NCBI RefSeq assembly: GCF_021173675.1
Contig: NZ_JAIHON010000005.1
Location: 682,001 to 746,000 of the forward strand
Length of the DNA: 64,000 nucleotides
Direction: 5' to 3'
Origin: Streptomyces lincolnensis
Lineage (GTDB): Bacteria > Actinomycetota > Actinomycetes > Streptomycetales > Streptomycetaceae
Shown: one piece after another, positions 48,455-57,661 of the stretch
How positions within the stretch are numbered: position 1 is the first letter of the stretch
Layout: the number at the start of each line of letters is the position of its first letter
Notes under the pieces: model-generated
Database searches by the model: none
Told to the model about the DNA's origin: nothing
What the model saw: only the letters and a program-made list of their open reading frames with translations
Translations under genes and position numbers: made by a program

Positions 48455-49915
48455 ATGCCGACCTGCCCGAACGGACACCAGTCGGGTTCCGACGACTGGT
48501 GCGAGGTCTGCGGTCACCGCATGGCCGGTGCCGTGCCCCCGCCTCCGCCGCCGCCCGGCGGGGGTTACGGTTTTCCGCCGCCGCAGGGTGGCCGACCGCC
48601 GCACCTGTCCGCCGTACCGGACCCGGAACCCGAGCTGTGCCCGCAGTGCCGTACGCCCCGTGAGGGCGGTGCGCCGTTCTGCGAGGAGTGCCGGTGGAAC
48701 TTCCTGACCAACACGGCGACCTCGTACACGCCGGCCGCGCCGCCCCAGCCGGGACCTGGGCCGGGACCGGGTCAGAACCCGGCCGCGCGTTTCCAGCAGC
48801 AGCCCGGTCCGTCCTTCGGCGGCGGCGGTGACTCCTACGAGTACCAGGGCTCCCGCCCCTCGCAGATGAACCGGCCGGCCGAGCCGATCCCGCCGGGCCC
48901 GCAGTTCGGACAGCAGGGACCCGGCGGTCCGGGTGGGCCCGGCGGTCCCGGTGGTCCGGGTTACGGCCAGGGTCCGGGCGGACCCAACGGCCCCGGTGGA
49001 CCCAACGGCCCTGGTGGTCCGGGCGGCCCGGGCGGTCCCGGCTACGGTCAGGGTCCCGGCGGACCCAACGGCCCCGGTGGTCCGGGCGGCCCCGGCCAGG
49101 GTCCCGGCGGCCCCGGTCCCTTCGGCGCCGACCCGTCCCGTCCGGTCCCGCCGCCGCCCGGTCCGCCCCCCGGTGGCCCGGGTGGTCCCGGCGGCCCCGG
49201 TCAGGGCGGTCCGCCCCAGGCACCGCAGGCGTTCCAGCAGCCCGGTCCCGGTGGCCCCGGTCCCGGCCAGGGCGGCCCGCCCGGCTACCCGCAGCAGCCG
49301 AACCAGCACCAACAGCAGCCCGGCAACCAGTCCTTCGGCGGCGGCGCCGACGACTGGGTCATCTCGCCTCCGTCGGGCGGCCCCGGCGGTCAGGGCGGCC
49401 CCGGCCAGGGCCCCGGTCCCGGCCAGGGCCCCGGCGGTGGCTACGGCTACCCGCAGCAGGGCGCCACGCAGGCCCCGCCCGCGCCCGGCCCCGGCTACCC
49501 GCAGCAGCCGGCGAGCTGGACCGCGACCATCGGTCCGGACCGCGACTACTTCATGGCGATGATGCAGCGCTCCGGCCCCGAGGCCGCGGGACTCAACCTG
49601 CCCGCGTACTCGCCCGAGCAGCAGCGCCGGCTCACCGGCAACCAGGTCACCATCGGCCGCCGCCGGCACTCCACCGGCGACACCCCCGACATCGACCTGG
49701 CGGTGCCGCCGGAGGACCCGGGCGTCTCGCACCAGCACGCGGTGCTGGTGCAGCAGCCGGACGGTTCCTGGGCGGTGGTCGACCAGAACTCGACCAACGG
49801 CACGACGGTCAACGGCTCGGAGGAGCCGATCCAGCCGTTCGTCCCGGTACCGCTCCAGGACGGCGACCGGGTGCACGTCGGGGCGTGGACCACAATCACG
49901 ATCCGCAGGGGCTGA
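48455..49915 (+). CDS. FHA-domain protein with zinc ribbons and a collagen-like tract
   Basis: A 486-residue protein. Two zinc ribbons (CPNGHQSGSDDWCEVCGH at 4-21; CPQCRTPREGGAPFCEECR near 62-80) lead to a collagen-like region (about 150-330) of Gly-Gly-Pro and Gly-Pro-Asn repeats mixed with Gln-rich segments. The FHA domain occupies the last 100 residues (ITIGRRR..., VSHQHAVLV, DQNSTNGTTVNG), which binds phosphothreonine. By family it may be a phospho-substrate or reader of PknG, like GarA/OdhI, but with a long flexible stalk. No signal peptide; cytosolic. Confidence 0.9.
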   Translation: MPTCPNGHQSGSDDWCEVCGHRMAGAVPPPPPPPGGGYGFPPPQGGRPPHLSAVPDPEPELCPQCRTPREGGAPFCEECRWNFLTNTATSYTPAAPPQPGPGPGPGQNPAARFQQQPGPSFGGGGDSYEYQGSRPSQMNRPAEPIPPGPQFGQQGPGGPGGPGGPGGPGYGQGPGGPNGPGGPNGPGGPGGPGGPGYGQGPGGPNGPGGPGGPGQGPGGPGPFGADPSRPVPPPPGPPPGGPGGPGGPGQGGPPQAPQAFQQPGPGGPGPGQGGPPGYPQQPNQHQQQPGNQSFGGGADDWVISPPSGGPGGQGGPGQGPGPGQGPGGGYGYPQQGATQAPPAPGPGYPQQPASWTATIGPDRDYFMAMMQRSGPEAAGLNLPAYSPEQQRRLTGNQVTIGRRRHSTGDTPDIDLAVPPEDPGVSHQHAVLVQQPDGSWAVVDQNSTNGTTVNGSEEPIQPFVPVPLQDGDRVHVGAWTTITIRRG

Positions 49916-49936
49916 CCCCTCGCGTCACCCGAGGGG
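49916..49936. terminator. Hairpin terminator after the FHA gene
   Basis: CCCCTCG pairs with CGAGGGG around a CGTCACC loop, overlapping the FHA stop. It lies between convergent genes. Confidence 0.6.
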
Positions 49937-49971
49937 CCAGGCGTCACGTCACGTGAGGGGCCAGGCGTACG
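49924..49971. repeat. 24-bp tandem duplication at the methyltransferase 3' end
   Basis: Two 24-bp units (49924-49947, 49948-49971) share GTCAC then GAGGGGCCAGGCGT. The second contains the methyltransferase's last codons; the first lies beyond its stop, which falls near the unit boundary. Confidence 0.75.
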
Positions 49972-50929
49972 GCCCCTCCGGGTCGTCCAGCCACGCCCAC
50001 TCGTGCTCGCCGCTGACGGTGATGCCGTACCGCTCGCGCCGCGGGTGGCCCTCGCGCTCCCAGAGCGTGAACACCTCCTGCGGATCGAGGCTGCCGCGGG
50101 TCAGGACCAGCAGGAACCGGAAGAGTTCGTCCTCCCTGGCCCGGCGCGGCACTCCGCCGAGCGGGGCCGCTTCCGGCTCGGGCCCGCCGCCGCGCAGGGG
50201 CACGAAGTAGGCGGGCGTGTGCAGGAAACGCCCCTCCGCATGCTCGGCGTCCCGCACGGTGAGGGCGATCAGGCCGGTGGCCAGCGGGGCCAGGATGCGC
50301 GCACCGGGGCGGCTCTGGGCGAGCCAGGCGCGCGGTACCGACGGCAGGGTGCAGGTCGCGATGATCCGGTCGTAGGGGGCGCGTTCGGGCACTCCGCGCG
50401 CTCCGTCGCCGGTGACGACGGTGGGGTGGTATCCGGCGGCGGCCAGGTGCCGGCGGGCCGCCTCGGTGATCTCCGGTTCCAGGTCGACGGTGGTGACCAG
50501 GTCGTCGTCGCCGAGCCGGTGGGCGAGCAGGGCCGCGTTGTAGCCGGTGCCCGCGCCGATCTCCAGGACTCTGCTCCCGGGCTCCACCCGCAGGGCGGCC
50601 AGCATCATCGCCATCAGCGAGGGCTGGCTGCTGGAGGAGAGCAGTTCGCCGTCGCGCAGCCGGGTGGCCAGCGGGGCGTCGGCGTAGGCGCCGCGCACCC
50701 ACTTCTCCCGGGTGCGCGGGTCGGGACTCTCGCCCCACCGCCGTTCGTGGCCGCCGACGACGCCGACGTAGTAGTACGGCACGAACAGATGCCGCGGGAC
50801 CGCCTCGAACGCCTCCCGCCACACCGGGTCGGCGGCCCAGGCCCCGCTCGCGTCGATCTCCCGCACCAGCTCCGCCCGCGCGGAGGCGGCGAGGTCGTCC
50901 AGATCCTTGTCGAGAGCGTGCGCGCCCAT
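49949..50929 (-). CDS. Protein-L-isoaspartate O-methyltransferase-like protein
   Basis: A 326-residue SAM-dependent methyltransferase of the PCMT family. The N-terminal RHLFVPYYYV and SSSSQPSLMAMMLAALRVEPGSRVLEIGAGTGYNAALLA match the PCMT entry and SAM motif I (EIGAGTGYN, about 155-163). PCMT repairs isoaspartyl residues; Streptomyces have several relatives, some acting on peptides, so the substrate is uncertain. The C-terminal 120 residues are extra to the core. The start ATG has GGAGGT only one base away, so a leaderless or GTG alternative is possible. Confidence 0.85.
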   Translation of the reverse strand: MGAHALDKDLDDLAASARAELVREIDASGAWAADPVWREAFEAVPRHLFVPYYYVGVVGGHERRWGESPDPRTREKWVRGAYADAPLATRLRDGELLSSSSQPSLMAMMLAALRVEPGSRVLEIGAGTGYNAALLAHRLGDDDLVTTVDLEPEITEAARRHLAAAGYHPTVVTGDGARGVPERAPYDRIIATCTLPSVPRAWLAQSRPGARILAPLATGLIALTVRDAEHAEGRFLHTPAYFVPLRGGGPEPEAAPLGGVPRRAREDELFRFLLVLTRGSLDPQEVFTLWEREGHPRRERYGITVSGEHEWAWLDDPEGPYAWPLT

Positions 50930-51026
50930 ACCTCCACTGTGCACCCTGCGGACGTCAGGGCCTAAGCGCCGGACCGGATACGGCAAGGTCCTAAGCCTTG
51001 AGTCCTCCTCCGCCCCGTCTGAGACC

Positions 51027-51440
51027 ATGGGGAACGTGAAAGAGATCCGGCGCGGCACGCTTCAGACGCAGACCTTCTACGAGCAGGTCGGCGGGGAGGA
51101 GACCTTCCGCCGCCTCGTCCACCGTTTCTACGAGGGGGTGGCCGAGGACCCGCTCCTGCGGCCCATGTACCCCGAGGAGGACCTCGGCCCGGCCGAGGAG
51201 CGCCTCACGCTCTTCCTGATCCAGTACTGGGGCGGCCCGACGACGTACAGCGACAACCGCGGCCACCCCCGGCTGCGGATGCGGCACGCCCCGTTCGCCG
51301 TGAACCGTGAGGCGCACGACGCCTGGCTGCGGCACATGCGGGACGCCGTCGACTCGCTCGGTCTGTCCGAGGAGCACGAGACCACGCTGTGGAACTACCT
51401 GACGTACGCGGCGGCCTCGATGGTGAACACGGCTGACTGA
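51027..51440 (+). CDS. glbO: Truncated hemoglobin, group II (trHbO)
   Basis: A 137-residue group II truncated globin. Marker residues are the FY pair in VHRFYEGVAEDPLLRPMYPEEDL (Tyr35, probable B10), QYWGGPTTYSDNRGHPRLRMRHAPF with His87 as proximal haem ligand (F8), and Trp100 (G8), diagnostic of group II. These proteins bind oxygen and may handle peroxide or nitric oxide. It is divergent from the methyltransferase with 97 bp between starts. The length is normal. Confidence 0.94.
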   Translation: MGNVKEIRRGTLQTQTFYEQVGGEETFRRLVHRFYEGVAEDPLLRPMYPEEDLGPAEERLTLFLIQYWGGPTTYSDNRGHPRLRMRHAPFAVNREAHDAWLRHMRDAVDSLGLSEEHETTLWNYLTYAAASMVNTAD

Positions 51441-51456
51441 TCACCCGGGTTGAACC

Positions 51457-51501
51457 CCGGAATCCGGTCGCCCGACGCCGGAATCCGATCACAATCCGGT
51501 C
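51457..51501. promoter_or_regulatory. AATCCGRTC repeats upstream of the FtsX-type operon
   Basis: CCGGAATCCGGTC (51457-51469) and CCGGAATCCGATC (51478-51490) lie exactly 21 bp apart, and a third AATCCGGTC follows near 51493. The two-turn spacing suggests a regulator site for the ABC operon that starts at 51583. Confidence 0.5.
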
Positions 51502-51582
51502 AAGGCAGGTCCACAACCGCTTACCGACGACCCGTCCCCTCTGACAACATCCCGGGAGGTCTGGACAACGGCGGGGGGCCGG

Positions 51583-54500
51583 GTGACGGGGTGGGGCGGG
51601 GTCGCGAGGTTCGTCCTGCTGCGCGCACGGGCACACCGGCTGCTGCTCGCCGCCGCGCTGCTCACCGTCCTGCTGACCACGACGGTCCTGGCCACCCTCA
51701 CCGCCTACTCGGGCGCGATCGGCGACGCCGCCCTGCGCCACTCCCTGCGCGAGCCCCGCAACGCCGCCGACACCGCGCTGGTCGTCAAGGCCGACGTGCC
51801 CGCGGACGGTCGTAGGGCCGCCGACGACGCCGTACGCAAGGCCGCGCGCGCCTCGTTCGACGGGCTGCCGGTGACGGTGCGGAGCCTGGTGCGGTCGGGG
51901 CCGTACGCTCTGCCGCGCTCGCTCCAGCCGCGCTCCGAGCGGTCCGGGGACCCGGATCTGACGCACTTCGCGGCGCTGGACCGGACGCAGGTCCGGGCGG
52001 TCGCCGGACGGCTGCCCGGGACCGCCTCCGGTGCCATGGAGGTGGCGCTCCCGCAGACCGCCGCCCGGGCCCTGGGACTGGAGCCCGGCGCCCGCCTCAC
52101 CCTCGCCGACCGGCTGGACGGCCCGGACGTGCGGGTCACGGTCACCGGCCTGTACCGGCCCGTGCGGGCCGACGCGCCGTACTGGCGGCTGGACGACCTG
52201 GGCGGCCGGGGCATCCACAAGATCGACTTCACCACCTACGGCCCGCTGCTCACCGATCCCGCGGCGCTCACCGGCGGGCGGGTGAGCGCCGGGCAGTCGG
52301 CCTGGCTGGCGTCGGCGGACTTCGCGACGCTGACCACCGGACGGATCGACGCCCTGCGCGAGGCGGTCCGCGACGGCGGCGCGGCCCTGCGCACGCGGCC
52401 GGCGCTCGGCGGCTCGGCGACCGTGACCACGGGGCTGCCGGACGTCCTGGACCAGGTGGACCGCTCGCTGCTCGTCGCCCGTTCCACGCTGCTGATCGTC
52501 GCCCTCCAGCTGGTGCTGCTTGCGGGCTGCGCCCTGCTGCTGCTGGTGGCCCGGCTGCTGAGCGGCGAACGCACCGGCGAGACCCGGCTGCTGAGGGCCC
52601 GTGGCGCCTCCGGCCGGCGGATCGCGGGGCTCGCGCTGCCGGAGGCGCTGCTGCTCGCCCTGCCCGCGCTGGTGTGCGCGCCACTGCTCGCGGGTCCGCT
52701 GGCCCGGCTGCTGGCCGGGCAGGGTCCGCTGGCCCGGATCGGCCTGGAGCTGGACCTGCCGGCCCTGGGACGCCCCGGGGTGTGGCTGGTGGCCACGGCA
52801 GCGGCGCTGGGCTGCGCGCTGGCGATCACCCTGCCGGCGCTGGCCTCCGCGGGCTTCCGTGCGAGCCGGGCACGGGCCCTGCCCGCCTCGGTGCGCTCGG
52901 GAGCGGACCTGGGGCTGCTGGTGGTGGCCGGGGTCGCGTACTGGCAGCTGGACCACCAGACCTCCGGTGCCGTGACCGGCGAGCGCTCGGGCGGGCTCGG
53001 CATCGATCCGCTGCTGGTGGCGGCGCCCGCGCTCGCGCTGCTGGCCGGGACCGTTCTGACGCTGCGGCTGCTGCCGCCGGTGGCACGGCTCGCCGAGCGG
53101 CGGGCGGCCGGCGGGCGCGGGCTGACCGCGGCGCTGGCGGGCTGGCAGATCGCCCGGCGTCCGATGCGCGGCGCGGGCGCGGTGCTGCTGCTGGTCCTCG
53201 CCGTCGCCCTGGGCCTGCTGGCGATCGGGCAGGGCGCCTCCTGGAACCGTTCGCAGGACGACCAGGCCGACTTCCGGGCCGGGGTGCCGCTGCGGGTCCT
53301 GGCCGCCGGGGACGGCGATCCGGGCCGGACCGAGGAGTACGCCGCGCTGCCGCACGTGGTGCGGGCCGCCCCCGCGGTCCGTACCACGCTGTCGCTGTCC
53401 GACAACCGCACGGCGACCGTGCTGGCCCTGGACACCGCGCACGCGGCGGACGCCGTGCTGATGCGCCCGGACCTGGCACCCGAGCCGGTCCGCCCGCTGG
53501 TGGCCGGGCTCGGCCGGAAGGTGCCGACGGCGGGCGCGAAGGTGCCCGCGCGCACCACGCGGCTGGCACTGACGGCGTCCCTGCGCGGCCCGGACCCGAC
53601 GACGACCGCGGACGTCACCGTCACCCTGGAGGACGGCTACGGCACCCCGTACCGGCTGCCGGCCGGGAAGCTCCCCGCCGACGGCCGCCTCCACACCCTC
53701 GAACTCGCCGCGCCCTCCGGCCCGTCGACCTTCACGGGACTGCAACTGGTCACCACCCAGCCGGTCGGCCGCGCCGAACAACACCGGTTCGTGCTCGAGG
53801 AGTTGACGGCCACCGGCACCGAAGGGACCGAGCGGCGGCTGACGTTGCCCGCGTCCTGGACGGCCGTGTCGGAGAGCGACAGCCGGGACGCCGCGCCGGA
53901 CGGGAGTAGCAAGCCCACCCGGCCCCGGGTGAGCGCCTCGGGGCCGCCCTCGATCGAGTACCGCACGGGCTACGCGCCCCCGGACTCCTGGGGCATCTCC
54001 TCCCTGACGGTCCGGCTCCAGGTCGCGCAGCCCGCGCCGCCCGAGGTCACCGCCCTCGCCACCGACCGGTTCCTCGCCTCGGCGGGTGCCCGCCCCGGAC
54101 AGCGTGTCGACGTGACGCTCGGCGGCGAGAGCGTGCCGGTGCGGATCACCCACGCCCTGCGCGCGCTGCCGACCACGACCGCGGACGCGGGCGGCGGGGC
54201 GCTCCTGGTGGACCTGCGGTCCGTGAACCGGTTCCTCCAGGCCCGCCACGGCACGAGCGTCACCCCCACCGAGTGGTGGCTGCGGACCACGCCGGGCGAC
54301 GAGGCGGCGGTCGCCGCGGCGCTGCGGGCGCGGCCCGACATGGATCCCACGCAGGTCGTGGTGCGGGACGAGATCGCCGCGGAGCTGCGCGACGACCCCT
54401 TCGGCGCCGGTCCGGAGGCCGCGTTCGCCGCGGCGGCCGGTGCGGCGGCGGCTCTGGCCGCCGTCGGCTTCGCGGTGAGCGCGGTCGGGTCCCTGCGGGA

Positions 54501-54831
54501 GCGGAGCGCGGAGTTCGCGGTGCTGCGCGCCCTGGGCGCCCCCCGCCGCCGGCTGGCCCGCACGATCGCGGTCGAGCAGGGCGTCCTGGTGGTGCTCGCC
54601 CTGCTGGTGGGGGCGGCCCTCGGCACCGCGCTGACCCGGGCCGTCATTCCGCTGGTCCTGCTGACCTCCGAGGCCGCGCGGCCGGTGCCGGACGTCCTGG
54701 TCGAACTGCCGGTCGGCCGGGTGGCCGTACTGCTGGCCGCCGTCGTCGTCACACCGCTGCTGGTGACGGTGGCGCTGGCGGTGCGGCGGGCGGATCCGGT
54801 CGTGTCGCTGCGCGAGCAGGGGGGTGAGTGA
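51583..54831 (+). CDS. FtsX/MacB-type ABC transporter permease (first)
   Basis: A 1082-residue permease. An N-terminal membrane helix (about 20-42) leads to an extracytoplasmic domain, then membrane bundles near 300-430 and 450-560, a second large extracytoplasmic region (about 570-930) and a final FtsX bundle (about 945-1060: VGFAVSAVGSLRERSAEFAVLRALGAPRRRLARTIAVEQG). This double-FtsX layout is common in Streptomyces lipoprotein or peptide exporters. The GTG start has GGGGGG upstream. It works with the second permease and the ATPase at 57697. Substrate unknown. Confidence 0.9.
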   Translation: MTGWGGVARFVLLRARAHRLLLAAALLTVLLTTTVLATLTAYSGAIGDAALRHSLREPRNAADTALVVKADVPADGRRAADDAVRKAARASFDGLPVTVRSLVRSGPYALPRSLQPRSERSGDPDLTHFAALDRTQVRAVAGRLPGTASGAMEVALPQTAARALGLEPGARLTLADRLDGPDVRVTVTGLYRPVRADAPYWRLDDLGGRGIHKIDFTTYGPLLTDPAALTGGRVSAGQSAWLASADFATLTTGRIDALREAVRDGGAALRTRPALGGSATVTTGLPDVLDQVDRSLLVARSTLLIVALQLVLLAGCALLLLVARLLSGERTGETRLLRARGASGRRIAGLALPEALLLALPALVCAPLLAGPLARLLAGQGPLARIGLELDLPALGRPGVWLVATAAALGCALAITLPALASAGFRASRARALPASVRSGADLGLLVVAGVAYWQLDHQTSGAVTGERSGGLGIDPLLVAAPALALLAGTVLTLRLLPPVARLAERRAAGGRGLTAALAGWQIARRPMRGAGAVLLLVLAVALGLLAIGQGASWNRSQDDQADFRAGVPLRVLAAGDGDPGRTEEYAALPHVVRAAPAVRTTLSLSDNRTATVLALDTAHAADAVLMRPDLAPEPVRPLVAGLGRKVPTAGAKVPARTTRLALTASLRGPDPTTTADVTVTLEDGYGTPYRLPAGKLPADGRLHTLELAAPSGPSTFTGLQLVTTQPVGRAEQHRFVLEELTATGTEGTERRLTLPASWTAVSESDSRDAAPDGSSKPTRPRVSASGPPSIEYRTGYAPPDSWGISSLTVRLQVAQPAPPEVTALATDRFLASAGARPGQRVDVTLGGESVPVRITHALRALPTTTADAGGGALLVDLRSVNRFLQARHGTSVTPTEWWLRTTPGDEAAVAAALRARPDMDPTQVVVRDEIAAELRDDPFGAGPEAAFAAAAGAAAALAAVGFAVSAVGSLRERSAEFAVLRALGAPRRRLARTIAVEQGVLVVLALLVGAALGTALTRAVIPLVLLTSEAARPVPDVLVELPVGRVAVLLAAVVVTPLLVTVALAVRRADPVVSLREQGGE

Positions 54832-54900
54832 GGTGAGTGAGGTGAATCCGCCGAGGCCGGTGCGCCGGGCATCCGTTCGCCCGCGAGGAGGTGGGCCGAG

Positions 54901-57639
54901 GTGACCCCCGTCGTCGCCCCCTGGATCCGTACCCGACTGCGTGCGGCGCCCGGTGCCGCCGGCGCGCTCGCGCTGCTGGTGGCGCTGACCGCGTGTCTGG
55001 CCGCGGTGTTCCCGCGGGCCGTCGACCACTACGAGGACGCCGGCCTGCGCCACGCCGTCGGCCGGGCCAACCCGGCCCGCACGAGCGTCCAGTTGTACGC
55101 CCCGCAGCCCGACCTGCTGCTGCCGCAGCACCTGCGCGAGGACGCGGTACGTCCCGGGACCCTGGCCCGGCAGTACCGCAAGGTCGTCGCCGCCGTCCCG
55201 GGCCCGCTCGCCGTCGACCGCCGCCAGTCGACGTACGGCGCCCGCACCACCGACCCGCCGGAGACGACGGACCCCTGGCTGCCCCGGCCCTACGGCCTGC
55301 CCGCGCGCGTGTCCCTGGTCGCCCAGCAGGGCCTGGCCGACCACGCGCGCGTCCGCGCAGGCCGTCTGCCGCGCGCCACCGGGGAGGTGACGGCGACGAC
55401 GCCCGAGGTGGAGGCCGCGGTGACGGCCGAGACCGCCAAGGCCCTGCGAATCAGGGCCGGTTCGGTGATCCATGTGCCCGGTGTGGACCGCGAACCACTC
55501 GCCGTCCGGGTCACCGGCATCGTCGACCCGCGCGACCCGTCCGGCGCCTTCTGGTCGACCCAGCCCCTGCTGCGCTCGCCCGCCCTGGTCACCCTGCCCG
55601 GCACGGATCCCCCCAAGTACTGGCTCGGCGCCCTGCTCCTCGCCCCCGAGGCGGCCCCCGCCCTGCTGAGCACGGCGGGAATCCCGGAACGGTACTGGCA
55701 GTTGGCCCCCGCCGCCGCGAGCCTGCACGCCCACGAGACCCCGCGTCTGAAGTCCGCGGTCGCCTCCCTGGAGGCCGGTCCGGGCCTGCGGAAGGTCCGC
55801 ACGACGGCCGAGGGCCTGATGCAGGTGAGCACCGAACTCGACGACGTGTTCACCTCCTACGACCGGCTGCGCACCGGTATCGCCCCGCTGATCGCGGTCG
55901 CCGCGTCCGGCGCCGGCACGGTCGCCGCCGTCGTCCTGCTGATGGCGGGCGGTCTCGCCGCCGACCGCCGCCGCTCCGAACTCGCCCTGCTGCGCGCCCG
56001 CGGCGCCTCCCTGCGCGGCCTGACCGCACGCCTGGTCGCCGAGACGGCGGTGGTGGCGCTGCCCGCGGGAGCGCTCGGATGCGCGGTCGCCCTGCTCGCG
56101 GTCCCCGCGCCGCGTACCGGGTACGCGGTCGCCGCGGCCGCCGCCGTCACGGCCGTCGCCTGCCTGGCCCTGCCGCTGCGGGCGGCGGCCGCCCACCGGA
56201 CCGTCCGCGTCCACACCGACCGCGCGGACCTCACCTCCGTACGCCCCTCCCGGCGCCGTACGATCGCCGAGCTCACCCTGCTGGTGCCGGCGGCCGGTGC
56301 CGTGGAGACCCTGCGCAGGCGCGGCACCTCCGGGTCGGCCGGGGACCAACTGGTGTCCCTGGCACCGGCGTTGGTCGCGGTGATCGCGGCGCTGGTCCTG
56401 GTCCGCCTGCACCCGCTCCCGCTGCGCGCCCTGGCCCGTCCCGCCGCCCGCCTGCGGGGCGTGGTCGGCCCCCTCTCGCTCGCGCGCGCGGGCCGTACGT
56501 CCGTCTCGGCGGTGCTCCCCCTGCTGGCGCTGCTGACCGCTCTGACCACCGCGGCCTTCGGCGGTTCGGTCCTCGCGGGCGTCGGCGAGGCCCGCGACCG
56601 GGCGGCCCTGCTCACCATCGGCGCCGACGCCCGGATCGAGGCCGCCGACGCGCTGCCGGCCGACCTGCCCGACCGGATCCGCCGGTCCCCCGGCGTGCGC
56701 GATCTGGCGAGGGTGAGCATCGACCACCTGGCCCGACCGCTGGACGGCCCGTCCTCGGTCCCGCTGGTGGGCGCGGACCTCGGTGCCTATACCGACCTGG
56801 CGGCGCGGACGGGGTTCGGGCCGTTTCCCGAGGGGGAGTTGAGGGCGACGGCACGGGCGGACGGCCGTACCGACGACTCCGCCGCGCTGCCCGCGCTGGC
56901 CTCGCCGGCCACCGCCCGGACGTACGGCACCCGTCCCTTCCTCGTCCGCCTGGGCGACGGCAACACGGTCACCGTGCGGATCGCCCTCGTGCGCGGGCAG
57001 ACCCCGGCGGTGTCCGGCAGCCAGTTCCTGGTGGTGGACCGGGCCGGGCTGAGCGCCCGCGCGGCCCGCCCGACGGCCCTGCTCCTGACCGGCGACCGGC
57101 TGGACGCGGGAGATCTGCGCCGGGCCACGGGCACCGCCGCGACCGTGCAGCTGCGGTCCGAGGAACGCGCCCGGTACGTCGACTCGCCCCTCCAGTCCGG
57201 TGCCGAACGCGTCTACACCGCCGCGGTCGCCGCCGGCGCCGGCTACGCCGTCCTGGCCCTGCTCCTCGCCCTCCTGCGCACCGCGCCCGAACGCATCGCC
57301 CTCCTGGCCCGTCTGCGCACGATGGGCCTCACCCGCGCCCAGGGCCGCCGCCTCCTCGTCCTGGAGTCCCTCCCGCAGGCCGCCCTCGCCGCGACCGGCG
57401 GCCTCCTCACCGGCTGGGCCACCATCCATCTGCTCGCCCCGGGCATCGACCTCACCACCATCGCCCTGGCCGCCCCCCAGGGCTCCGCGGGCCGCACCAC
57501 CCTGCGGACGGACCCCCTCTCCCTGACCGCCCCGGCCGCCTCGGTACTCCTGCTGACGGTGGGAGTCGCCGCGGCACAGGCGTGGTGGTCGGGGCGCCGG
57601 GGTTCGGTACGGGAGCTGAGAGCGGGGGACAGCCGATGA
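54901..57639 (+). CDS. FtsX/MacB-type ABC transporter permease (second)
   Basis: A 912-residue permease of the same double-FtsX type. Membrane helices lie near 20-40, 320-350, 370-440, 480-560 and 770-900; DRRRSELALLRARGASLRGLTARLVAETAV is the FtsX signature stretch. The first and second permeases probably form a heterodimer. The GTG follows GAGGAGG at a longer than usual distance. The stop codon is the first of an ATGA chain leading to the ATPase gene. Confidence 0.9.
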   Translation: MTPVVAPWIRTRLRAAPGAAGALALLVALTACLAAVFPRAVDHYEDAGLRHAVGRANPARTSVQLYAPQPDLLLPQHLREDAVRPGTLARQYRKVVAAVPGPLAVDRRQSTYGARTTDPPETTDPWLPRPYGLPARVSLVAQQGLADHARVRAGRLPRATGEVTATTPEVEAAVTAETAKALRIRAGSVIHVPGVDREPLAVRVTGIVDPRDPSGAFWSTQPLLRSPALVTLPGTDPPKYWLGALLLAPEAAPALLSTAGIPERYWQLAPAAASLHAHETPRLKSAVASLEAGPGLRKVRTTAEGLMQVSTELDDVFTSYDRLRTGIAPLIAVAASGAGTVAAVVLLMAGGLAADRRRSELALLRARGASLRGLTARLVAETAVVALPAGALGCAVALLAVPAPRTGYAVAAAAAVTAVACLALPLRAAAAHRTVRVHTDRADLTSVRPSRRRTIAELTLLVPAAGAVETLRRRGTSGSAGDQLVSLAPALVAVIAALVLVRLHPLPLRALARPAARLRGVVGPLSLARAGRTSVSAVLPLLALLTALTTAAFGGSVLAGVGEARDRAALLTIGADARIEAADALPADLPDRIRRSPGVRDLARVSIDHLARPLDGPSSVPLVGADLGAYTDLAARTGFGPFPEGELRATARADGRTDDSAALPALASPATARTYGTRPFLVRLGDGNTVTVRIALVRGQTPAVSGSQFLVVDRAGLSARAARPTALLLTGDRLDAGDLRRATGTAATVQLRSEERARYVDSPLQSGAERVYTAAVAAGAGYAVLALLLALLRTAPERIALLARLRTMGLTRAQGRRLLVLESLPQAALAATGGLLTGWATIHLLAPGIDLTTIALAAPQGSAGRTTLRTDPLSLTAPAASVLLLTVGVAAAQAWWSGRRGSVRELRAGDSR

Positions 57640-57661
57640 ACAGGGGGGACAGCCGATGAAC
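57624..57661 (+). repeat. 18-bp direct repeat at the permease stop codon
   Basis: GGGGGACAGCCGATGAAC occurs at 57624-57641 and 57644-57661 (20-bp period). Each copy holds an ATGA and a ribosome-site-like G run, so the duplication created an extra start/stop junction. Confidence 0.9.
57636..57659 (+). other. Possible 7-codon ORF linking permease and ATPase
   Basis: ATG at 57636 overlaps the permease stop as ATGA and reads MNRGDSR then TGA. The stop overlaps the next ATG (57656). It exists because of the 18-bp duplication. Translation is not proven. Confidence 0.35.

Noticed and set aside
48890..49500. Dense short repeats that look like a CRISPR or satellite array.
   Set aside because: They are in-frame Gly-Pro codons of the FHA protein; there are no constant repeats with unique spacers.
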